Part shown: one piece after another, positions 1-5,708 of the stretch
Numbering within the stretch: position 1 is the stretch's first letter
Layout: each line of letters starts with the position of its first letter
DNA from: a bacterium
Lineage (GTDB): Bacteria; Hydrothermota; UBA3072; B12-G15
Assembly: GCA_003646055.1 (NCBI GenBank)
Contig: QNDZ01000003.1
Location: 1 to 26,800, forward strand
Length of the DNA: 26,800 bases
Reading direction: 5' to 3'
Program-made: the position numbers and the translations under genes
The notes under the pieces: generated by a model
Seen by the model: the letters and a program-made list of their open reading frames with translations, nothing else
Databases searched by the model: none
Told to the model about the DNA's origin: nothing

Positions 1-431
1 GGTATATCTCCATGGGCAGGTCTTCTCAACTCATCAGGATTTTCGTAGTTGTATGTATTATCAGGTATGTTTATAACAAGCGATACATCTGTATGGATGT
101 TTTTAAACCCATGCCAAACATATGCTGGAACCTGAATCAGCAGGGGATTTTTTTCACCTATAAAAAATTCATTTATCATCCCCTTTGTTGGGCTTTCCTC
201 CCTTTCATCGTAAAGAACAAGTTTTACCATACCACTTATACATGCAATGGAGTCTGTCTGGTTTTCATGGGCATGCCAGGCCTTAACCACACCTGGATAG
301 GCACTTGTAACATACACCTGTCCAAATTTCTTGAAGAGTTCATCGTCCCTCCTTAGAATCTCCATAAGCCAACCCCTTTCATCAGGGATGACCCTCAGAA
401 TCTTTGTCTTTACACCATGTATAAGTTTCAT
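1..431 (-). CDS. RmlC-like sugar epimerase (cupin), 3' end outside window
   Basis: The first 143 codons of a cupin-fold protein resembling the dTDP-4-dehydrorhamnose 3,5-epimerase family. Members epimerise keto-sugar nucleotides for surface polysaccharide synthesis in the cytoplasm. Visible: the strand motif KAWHAHENQTD (residues 50-60), whose histidines fall where the family has its catalytic HxQ/HxH region, then SGMVKLVLYD (66-75) and VPAYVWHGFKN (101-111), matching the family's P-x-x-x-x-HGF signature. The ATG at 431-429 has a GGAGG a few bases upstream and overlaps the stop of the preceding phosphatase gene as ATGA, so the two are translationally coupled. It is the last visible gene of the SRP RNA/dnaX transcription unit. 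The match is to the family; which sugar it acts on cannot be said, and some relatives are isomerases rather than 3,5-epimerases. Confidence 0.7.
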   Translation of the reverse strand, partial: MKLIHGVKTKILRVIPDERGWLMEILRRDDELFKKFGQVYVTSAYPGVVKAWHAHENQTDSIACISGMVKLVLYDEREESPTKGMINEFFIGEKNPLLIQVPAYVWHGFKNIHTDVSLVINIPDNTYNYENPDELRRPAHGDI

Positions 432-1096
432 AGTATACCTCCATCTATTTTCTGGTTTTTTATAACACTGTAAGGATTAAGGTAAAATAACCTGTTTGCA
501 AGTTCCTCACTGTAATCCTTTACGATTGTGTATGCATCCCTGAGTCCTGCCTTTCTCCCGGGATGGATATCACTCGCAATAAAGTCTATGATTTCAAGTT
601 TTATCAGTTTATAAAGGATTGTTCCCATGTTGATGATGGACTCAGCATTGAATTGTAACAATGCCCCGGATTTTTTAAACCTTTTCAGTGTTCCAATTTC
701 CAGTGAGTATCTTTCTGTATGCGCTATTATTGGTATAAATCCCCTGTTTTTTATTGACCTTAAGATGAGTGGTATTGAAGAGGATGGGGTGAATGGAGAG
801 AATTCAATGAGTATATAATTTGAGCCTGCAAGGGTATACTCATCCAGATCTTCAGGAAGGTAGTTTGCGTGGAGTTCATAACCCTCGTATATGGGAATAA
901 TTCCTTCCAGTTCCCTTATCCTTCTCCTCACGGTTGATTTTGTAACCTCAGGGTATCTTTCAGGAATAAGGTGTGGTGTTGCAATAACCATTTCCACACC
1001 CTCTGAATGTAACAGTGATACCAGACGTCTGGCCTCTTTCAGGTTCTCAGGGCCATCATCAAGATTATTCAAAATGTGTGCATGAATATCAATCAT
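428..1096 (-). CDS. CpsB/CapC-type PHP-domain tyrosine phosphatase
   Basis: 222 residues, normal for the CpsB/CapC/YwqE family of manganese-dependent protein-tyrosine phosphatases. In known systems these dephosphorylate the BY-kinase that controls capsule or exopolysaccharide export. PHP metal motifs are in order: DIHAH (residues 3-7), LDDGP (12-16), IATPH (38-42), an E at 74, IAHTER (124-129) and SDIHPGR (175-181). No signal peptide is seen, as expected for a cytoplasmic enzyme. The ATG overlaps the stop of the aminotransferase gene (ATGA), and its own stop overlaps the epimerase start. A kinase partner is not in the window; it could lie beyond the left edge with the rest of a polysaccharide cluster. 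Family assignment is firm; the substrate is inferred. Confidence 0.88.
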   Translation of the reverse strand: MIDIHAHILNNLDDGPENLKEARRLVSLLHSEGVEMVIATPHLIPERYPEVTKSTVRRRIRELEGIIPIYEGYELHANYLPEDLDEYTLAGSNYILIEFSPFTPSSSIPLILRSIKNRGFIPIIAHTERYSLEIGTLKRFKKSGALLQFNAESIINMGTILYKLIKLEIIDFIASDIHPGRKAGLRDAYTIVKDYSEELANRLFYLNPYSVIKNQKIDGGIL

Positions 1097-2232
1097 TTAT
1101 AGAACTTCCTCAACTTTTCGATAACGTAAAAGACCTCTTTATCCTCCATATGCTGGTGTATGGGAATACAGAGTATATTTTGTGAGGTTTCCTCTGTAAT
1201 TTCCATGGTGGTTACAACAGGGTAGTCTTTCATTGGTTTTTGGAGGTGGCAGGGTAGTGGATAGTGAACAGCAGCACCTATTCCATTTTTCCTGAGGTAT
1301 TCAAGAAGTTTATCCCTCTCCCTGCACTTCACCCAGAACATATGCCAGACCTGTTTTGAGTTATGGAGAATATGTGGGAGTTCAATAGGAAGTTCTTTCA
1401 GTTCATCAAGATAAATCCTGGCAATATCATTCCTTCTTTTGTTCCATTTCTCAAGCCTTTTCAGTTTTGCCCTCAATACCACTGCCTGTATTTCGTCAAG
1501 CCTTGAATTGTATCCTATATCTTCATGCCTGTATTTTTCAGTTTGGCCATGTATCCTCAATCTCCTCATATTTTCAGCAAGTTCTTCATTGTTCGTTGTT
1601 ATCATACCTGCATCTCCAATGGCACTCAGATTTTTTGACATATAGAAACTGAATGCAGAGGCATCACCAAGGCCTCCTGTCTTTTTCCCTTTATATTCTG
1701 CCCCATGTGACTGTGCAGAATCCTCAATGATTTTTAGATTATATTTCCTTGAGATTTCAATAATCCTGTCCATTCTTGCAGGATTGCCAAAAAGGTGAAC
1801 AGGGATGATTGCCTTGATTGTAATCCCTTTATAAACTGGATGGCCCTCCCTGTTCCTTTCAAGCGTGGAAAGAAAAGAAGAAAGTTTCTCAGGGTCAATG
1901 GTGAGGGTTTCTGGTTCAATATCAACAAATATAGGAATGTTGTTTGTGAGAACAATTGATTCAGGTGTGGCAAAGAATGTGAAAGATGGGGTAATCACAC
2001 CTGTTGAACCTTCAGGGATTAGTGCATGGATGGACAGTACAAGTGCATCTGTTCCAGAGTTCACACCAATACCATACTTGCACCCACAATATGATGAGAA
2101 TTCTTCTTCAAAGGCTCTAACATTTTCACCGAGCATGAGTTGCATTTTTTCAAATACATTTCCCCATTCCCTGTAAACCTCATCCTTCACTTCAAGAAAT
2201 TGTTTCTTTATGTCCACCATGGGTATATTCAT
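1093..2232 (-). CDS. DegT/DnrJ/EryC1/StrS-family aminotransferase
   Basis: 379 residues, full length for PLP-dependent sugar aminotransferases that convert nucleotide-linked keto-sugars to amino-sugars. Family landmarks: the N-terminal MVDIKKQF (5-12), GVNSGTDAL (56-64) contacting the PLP phosphate, the DSAQSHGA motif (171-178) that holds the pyridine nitrogen and ring, and the Schiff-base lysine K200 in SFYMSKNLSAIGDAG (195-209). The C-terminal HYPLPCHLQ region binds substrate in known members. The ATG at 2232 overlaps the recR stop (ATGA) and has GGAG about six bases upstream. With the neighbouring epimerase and PHP phosphatase it forms a small surface-polysaccharide module fused downstream of dnaX-recR. 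The sugar specificity (for example QuiNAc4N, Qui3N or perosamine type) cannot be told by eye. Confidence 0.9.
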   Translation of the reverse strand: MNIPMVDIKKQFLEVKDEVYREWGNVFEKMQLMLGENVRAFEEEFSSYCGCKYGIGVNSGTDALVLSIHALIPEGSTGVITPSFTFFATPESIVLTNNIPIFVDIEPETLTIDPEKLSSFLSTLERNREGHPVYKGITIKAIIPVHLFGNPARMDRIIEISRKYNLKIIEDSAQSHGAEYKGKKTGGLGDASAFSFYMSKNLSAIGDAGMITTNNEELAENMRRLRIHGQTEKYRHEDIGYNSRLDEIQAVVLRAKLKRLEKWNKRRNDIARIYLDELKELPIELPHILHNSKQVWHMFWVKCRERDKLLEYLRKNGIGAAVHYPLPCHLQKPMKDYPVVTTMEITEETSQNILCIPIHQHMEDKEVFYVIEKLRKFYK

Positions 2233-2816
2233 AACCTGCTCCGATTTTTTATTGCATTTATTATGGTGAGCGGGTCTGTTAATTCCAGTTCACTTCCCAC
2301 AGGGAGCCCCCTTGCCAGCCTTGAAACACTTACGCCTTTCCTCTTCAATATCTCAGCGAGATACATGGATGTTGCATCCCCTTCTGTGGAGGGCTTTATT
2401 GCCAGTATAATCTCTTTTACACCTTCAATTCTTTTCAGTAAACCATCAATGTTTATATCTTCAGGTCCTTTTCCATCAAGGGGGGATATAAGACCACCAA
2501 GCACATGATACAGTCCATTGTAAATACCGGTTTTTTCTATTGCATATATATCCATGGGTGTTTCAACCACACATATAACAGTTCTATCCCTTGATGGAGA
2601 GGAACAAATTTCACATACCTCTCCCTCTGTTATGTTCCCACAGATTTTGCAATGGCCAAGATTGTCAAGTGCAGTTCTTAGTGCGTGGGATAAGTTTTCA
2701 CCCACCTCCCTGTTGTTCAGGAGGTAAAAACCTATCCTTTCAGCGCTCTTTCTACCTATGCCAGGGAGTCGCTCAAGTGCCTCAAGTAGTGCTGTAAAAA
2801 CAGGTGGGGATTTCAT
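2229..2816 (-). CDS. recR: Recombination mediator RecR
   Basis: 195 residues, the usual RecR length. RecR acts with RecO (and RecF) to load RecA on SSB-coated gaps. Domain order is canonical: helix-hairpin-helix LPGIGRKSAERI (17-28), a C4 zinc module with C56, C59, C68 and C71, then a Toprim domain starting at VVETPMDI (83-90) and including the KPSTEGDATSMYLA stretch (141-154). The C-terminal LARGLPVGSELELTD (167-181) is a strong RecR signature. The ATG shares one base with the dnaX stop (TGATG), the classic dnaX-recR coupling of bacteria. The next gene starts inside its stop codon. Confidence 0.97.
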   Translation of the reverse strand: MKSPPVFTALLEALERLPGIGRKSAERIGFYLLNNREVGENLSHALRTALDNLGHCKICGNITEGEVCEICSSPSRDRTVICVVETPMDIYAIEKTGIYNGLYHVLGGLISPLDGKGPEDINIDGLLKRIEGVKEIILAIKPSTEGDATSMYLAEILKRKGVSVSRLARGLPVGSELELTDPLTIINAIKNRSRL

Positions 2817-4333
2817 CAGTAAATATCCTCCACTCCAAATAGTTTGACCGCCTTGTTCACCAGAGGATGCCCAATTAATCCCTTCCCAATCCTTTCATCC
2901 CTTTTTTGCTCCTGAACAGGTGTAGTTATTGAAACCCTTATTTCATATCCCAGTATATCCTTTGCCACACTTTCTATCTGAAATATATGTTCATCTGTAT
3001 GGGCTGTTTTCCTTGGATTGGAAAGAAGGAGTCTTTTTTCATTTTTATCAAAGTTCTCAAAAACCACTGAATTTACAAGTGTTCTCAATCCACCTGATGC
3101 CTTTTTTAATATTTCCTCTTTGATCCTCTCCCATAGTTTTTCACCGGTGAGGGGTTCCTCTTCTATCCTTGGGGGAGGCTCTGGTTTCCCTTTTTTTGCT
3201 TCAACTGAGGGTGTTCCTTTCTCTGCACCTGATATAAGTTCAGATACCTTTTTGATGTAGGGGATGCGAGCCATCTTTAACAGGTACAGTTCAACCATGG
3301 CTCTTGAATAATTGATGTACCTTAAGGATCTTTCAAGTTCAACTGCCAGATTCAGCATGGCTACAAGGTTGTCTTCATCAGTACTTCCGGCCATCCTCTT
3401 TATTTCCGGATCCTCTTCAATGGAGAATGGATTTTTCACATCAAGCCGTGATAGTAAGAGTTCCCTCAGGAAGTCAATTAATCCAACAACAAACTCTTTC
3501 AGATCAAACCCCTGTTCAAAGATGTTTTCAATCTCGGAGATAATCTTCCTGTCGTCCTGCTCTATTACACCTTTAATAAGTTCAATATAAAAGGACTTAT
3601 CTATAAATCCAAAAACCTCCTTTATATCCTGAAGGCTGATTTCATCCTCTGTGTATGCTGTGAGTTGCTCAATGGCAACCTCAGCGTCTCTCAATGCTCC
3701 ATCCGCCCTGTAGGCAATGAGATTCAGTGCCTCATCAGTAATCTTTATCCCCTCTTTTTCTTTTATCTCTTTGAGCCTTTTGAGAATCTCGCCTGTGGTG
3801 AGTTTCCTGAAATCAAACCTCTGGCACCTGGACATGATGGTTGCAGGTACCCTGTGGGGTTCAGTTGTCGCAAATATGAAGACAACATGGGGGGGAGGTT
3901 CTTCAAGGGTCTTTAGAAGTGCATTGAAGGCCTCGTTTGTCAGCATGTGAACTTCATCTATTATGTAGACCTTGTATCTGCTGTTTGCAGGTGCGTATCC
4001 AACCCCCTCCCTGAGATTCCTTATCTCTTCAATCTTCCTGTTGGACGCACCATCTATCTCAAGTACATCAACTGACCTACCCTCTGTTATTTCCCTGCAT
4101 CTTTCACACTTATTGCAGGGTTCAGGGGTGATGCCCTTTTCACAGTTCAGAGCCTTGGCAAGAATCCTTGCAACAGATGTTTTGCCAACACCACGGGGAC
4201 CTGCAAAAAGGTAAGCATGCCCTATTTTACCCTCTTTCAGCGCATTTTTCAGGGTTCTTGTAACATGCTCCTGACCCACCACCTCTTCAAAGGTCTGTGG
4301 CCTGTATTTTCTCGCGAGGACAATATATGCCAT
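2816..4333 (-). CDS. dnaX: DNA polymerase III clamp-loader subunit tau/gamma (DnaX)
   Basis: 505 residues. This is the ATPase of the clamp loader that opens the beta clamp at primed sites. Visible: Walker A GPRGVGKTS (45-53), zinc-module cysteines C64, C73, C76 and C79, Walker B IIDEVHM (124-130), the arginine-finger motif SRC (168-170), and the lid and collar domains III to about residue 365. A short linker rich in K, E and P (370-395) leads to a C-terminal part smaller and less conserved than in E. coli tau. An AGGAG lies about six bases before the ATG and only about 20 nt separate the start from the SRP RNA 3' end, so dnaX has no room for its own promoter outside the RNA gene. The linker carries a seven-A run listed separately as a possible frameshift site. 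Confidence 0.97.
   Translation of the reverse strand: MAYIVLARKYRPQTFEEVVGQEHVTRTLKNALKEGKIGHAYLFAGPRGVGKTSVARILAKALNCEKGITPEPCNKCERCREITEGRSVDVLEIDGASNRKIEEIRNLREGVGYAPANSRYKVYIIDEVHMLTNEAFNALLKTLEEPPPHVVFIFATTEPHRVPATIMSRCQRFDFRKLTTGEILKRLKEIKEKEGIKITDEALNLIAYRADGALRDAEVAIEQLTAYTEDEISLQDIKEVFGFIDKSFYIELIKGVIEQDDRKIISEIENIFEQGFDLKEFVVGLIDFLRELLLSRLDVKNPFSIEEDPEIKRMAGSTDEDNLVAMLNLAVELERSLRYINYSRAMVELYLLKMARIPYIKKVSELISGAEKGTPSVEAKKGKPEPPPRIEEEPLTGEKLWERIKEEILKKASGGLRTLVNSVVFENFDKNEKRLLLSNPRKTAHTDEHIFQIESVAKDILGYEIRVSITTPVQEQKRDERIGKGLIGHPLVNKAVKLFGVEDIY
3191..3197 (-). other. Candidate -1 slippage site (A7) within dnaX
   Basis: On the coding strand codons 379-381 read GCA AAA AAA followed by GGG, giving an unbroken run of seven A in the A-AAA-AAA register that permits -1 re-pairing. 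After a -1 shift behind Lys381, the new frame adds 16 residues (beginning RETRAS) and stops at TGA (3143-3141). The product would be about 397 residues, ending just after the collar domain, as E. coli gamma does. A purine-rich AAAGGA lies about 17 nt upstream, farther than the stimulatory Shine-Dalgarno of E. coli dnaX. Only weak hairpins are seen downstream. Position and outcome support function; the stimulators do not. Confidence 0.5.
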
Positions 4334-4353
4334 TTTTTCTCCTGTTTATTTGT

Positions 4354-4627
4354 GCCAGCCACACGCCCTGCTTCGACCTTTCTCCACCAGGGGTATCCAT
4401 CAGGGTGGGCTCCAGTCAGGCTACCCACCATCAGGATGTAAACTCCTTACCGCTGCTTCCTTCCGGACCTGACGGGGTTCAGAGTTCCACCCTATGGTGG
4501 ACCCAACCTTCATCGCCTCCTGATAGACCCTTCCTGACAGGGAAAGGCCTCATGCAGGGATTTCGGCCCTGCTATAGCGGATTGCAGGTTCAGGGCACCG
4601 CTAACTCCCCGCCTGAGTGTGGCTGGC
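4354..4627 (-). ncRNA. ffs: Signal recognition particle RNA, large bacterial type with Alu domain
   Basis: About 274 nt of GC-rich sequence. The S-domain core GTCAGGTCCGGAAGGAAGC lies at 4473-4455 on the minus strand, which is the almost invariant Ffh-binding helix 8 region. Near the 5' end (about 4606-4570) it has the GGTGCCCTGAACCTGCAATCCGC-type Alu-domain segment found in Bacillus-like scRNA, so this is the long form rather than the ~110-nt 4.5S form. The two ends pair perfectly over 11 bp (GCCAGCCACAC with GTGTGGCTGGC), which sets the limits used here. The RNA joins Ffh to target signal-peptide and membrane proteins to the translocon. dnaX starts about 20 nt beyond the 3' end and no U-run separates them, so the mature 3' end must come from processing. 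Confidence 0.96.
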
Positions 4628-4633
4628 ATTCTT

Positions 4634-4662
4634 ATAATACAAACCTATTGCACCAAAGTCAA
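4634..4662 (-). promoter_or_regulatory. Sigma-70 type promoter of the SRP RNA/dnaX unit
   Basis: On the minus strand TTGACT (4662-4657) and TATTAT (4639-4634) are separated by exactly 17 nt, with the first paired base of the SRP RNA (4627) seven bases beyond the -10. It appears to be the only promoter for the whole minus-strand operon in this window. Confidence 0.85.
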
Positions 4663-4697
4663 GTACCATGGCTGGAAATATTGTTGTTAAACTTACC

Positions 4698-4727
4698 TTG
4701 ACAGTTTTCACATTTTGGTGTTTGATA
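4698..4727 (+). promoter_or_regulatory. Probable promoter of the tauE-like/nikR pair
   Basis: A perfect TTGACA (4698-4703) is followed after 18 nt by TTGATA (4722-4727), a weaker -10. Transcription would start near 4734, only a few bases before the GGAGG at 4736-4740, giving an extremely short leader. It is divergent from the SRP RNA promoter, with the two -35 boxes about 35 bp apart. No clear NikR palindrome was recognised here. Confidence 0.55.
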
Positions 4728-4746
4728 TAAAAAATGGAGGATGGAA

Positions 4747-5109
4747 ATGGTTGACATATGGGCTTATGTTATTCTCGGTTTAGTCGCAGGTATCATAAGT
4801 GGACTTATAGGTATTGGTGGAGGTATAATTATTGTTCCTGCACTTGTATTCATTTTCGGAATGACACAGCATCAGGCACAGGGAACGACCCTTGCATTGA
4901 TGGTTCCACCAATAGGACTCCTTGCTGCATGGACCTATTACAAGCAGGGATATGTAAATTTAAAGATTGCAGGACTTATCTGTCTTGGCTTTTTTGTTGG
5001 GGGACTTCTTGGTGCAAGGGTTGCCACATCACTTCCAACCAGAGTGCTTGAAAAGGTTTTTGGAGTTGCACTTTTTCTTGTCTCCATAAAGATGATTTTT
5101 TCCAGATAA
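4747..5109 (+). CDS. Half-length TauE/SafE-family membrane permease
   Basis: 120 residues with about four membrane segments (roughly 5-25, 27-38, 46-66 and 74-92, plus a C-terminal hydrophobic stretch 103-118). The glycine-rich SGLIGIGGGIIIVP (18-31) is the hallmark of the TauE/SafE (DUF81) family. Full members are about 250 residues with two such repeats; this protein has one, so it must pair with itself or another half to make a pore. The family moves sulfite, sulfonates and other anions, and several members are linked to metal homeostasis. The ATG at 4747 is preferred over 4741 because GGAGG (4736-4740) is then six bases away instead of directly adjacent. nikR follows nine bases after the stop, so a metal-linked role is suggested but not shown. 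Confidence 0.8.
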   Translation: MVDIWAYVILGLVAGIISGLIGIGGGIIIVPALVFIFGMTQHQAQGTTLALMVPPIGLLAAWTYYKQGYVNLKIAGLICLGFFVGGLLGARVATSLPTRVLEKVFGVALFLVSIKMIFSR

Positions 5110-5118
5110 GGGGGTGAG

Positions 5119-5535
5119 ATGTCAAAATTGAGGTTTGGTGTATCAGTTGATAAAGAACTTTTAGATGTTTTTGATAGGGTGATGAAGGAGAAAGGTTACG
5201 ACAACAGGTCAGAGTATTTGAGAGATTTAATGAGGAGGGAGGTAGTTGACCATACGTGGGATACAGAGGAGCAGGAGGTTATAGGGGTGGCAGTTTATGT
5301 GTATGAGCATGATAAGAGGGAGGTGAATGATAGGATACTTGAGCATGCCCATTCACATCATGACCTTGTTATATCTACATTGCATATACATATGGATAAG
5401 AAGAACTGCCTTGAGATTTGTGTTTTGAGAGGGAAGGCAGGACTCGTAAGGAGGGTTGGGGAGAGAATAGTTGCAGAAAAGGGTGTGAAATTCGGTAGAT
5501 TTATACCCGCAACCACTGGTAGAGATGTGGTTTGA
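5119..5535 (+). CDS. nikR: Nickel-responsive transcriptional regulator NikR
   Basis: 138 residues, the usual NikR length. Residues 2-45 form the ribbon-helix-helix DNA-binding domain; the rest is the ACT-like tetramerisation and nickel domain. The square-planar nickel ligands known from E. coli NikR (His76, His87, His89, Cys95) align with H78, H89, H91 and C97 here, in HAHSHHD and TLHIHMDKKNC. It should therefore bind Ni(II) and repress a nickel uptake gene when nickel is plentiful. It sits nine bases downstream of the half-length TauE permease with a GGGGGTGAG ribosome site, so the likely target is its own operon. Nickel enzymes or other nickel transporters are not seen in the window. Confidence 0.94.
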   Translation: MSKLRFGVSVDKELLDVFDRVMKEKGYDNRSEYLRDLMRREVVDHTWDTEEQEVIGVAVYVYEHDKREVNDRILEHAHSHHDLVISTLHIHMDKKNCLEICVLRGKAGLVRRVGERIVAEKGVKFGRFIPATTGRDVV

Positions 5536-5539
5536 CCAC

Positions 5540-5567
5540 TTGACACAGATAAAAAGATTATTAATAT
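5540..5567 (+). promoter_or_regulatory. Promoter of tRNA-Asp
   Basis: Perfect TTGACA (5540-5545), then 16 nt, then TAATAT (5562-5567). The predicted start is a few bases before the tRNA 5' end at 5580. It begins directly after the nikR stop codon. Confidence 0.7.
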
Positions 5568-5579
5568 TAAGCCTGAAAC

Positions 5580-5653
5580 GGGGTCGTAGTTCAGTCGGTT
5601 AGAACGCCGGTCTGTCACGCCGGAGGTCGCGAGTTCGAGTCTCGTCGGCCCCG
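5580..5653 (+). tRNA. tRNA-Asp (anticodon GTC)
   Basis: A 74-nt cloverleaf. The acceptor GGGGTCG pairs with CGGCCCC (one G-U), the D arm carries GTTCAGTCGGTTAGAAC, the anticodon stem CCGGT/GCCGG-type frames a CT-GTC-AC loop, and the T loop is GTTCGAGTC. The discriminator base is G, as bacterial tRNA-Asp requires. CCA is not encoded; T7 follows at once. The stems are almost entirely G-C, which fits a warm-growing organism but is common in tRNAs. Confidence 0.97.
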
Positions 5654-5660
5654 TTTTTTT
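5654..5660 (+). terminator. T-run directly behind tRNA-Asp
   Basis: Seven T immediately after the discriminator base. With the stable acceptor/T-arm hairpin in front it may act as a terminator; there is no separate hairpin. Confidence 0.4.
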
Positions 5661-5662
5661 AT

Positions 5663-5690
5663 TTGCCACAAAAATATTTTTAAGTATAAT
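5663..5690 (+). promoter_or_regulatory. Promoter of the twelve-gene yfhO-parAB-topA operon
   Basis: TTGCCA (5663-5668), 16-nt spacer, consensus TATAAT (5685-5690). The expected start near 5697 leaves a leader of about 12 nt with an AAGGAGG (5698-5704) before the ATG at 5709. Confidence 0.75.
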
Positions 5691-5708
5691 CCAGAAAAAG
5701 GAGGAAAG

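Noticed and set aside
12..356. Open plus-strand frame of 114 codons at the left edge
   Set aside because: It lies antisense to the RmlC-like cupin gene, which has family motifs and a translationally coupled start; the plus-strand product has no recognisable features and no ribosome site.
4249..4701. Plus- and minus-strand open frames across the SRP RNA gene
   Set aside because: They overlap a structured RNA with invariant SRP motifs and have no protein-like composition.
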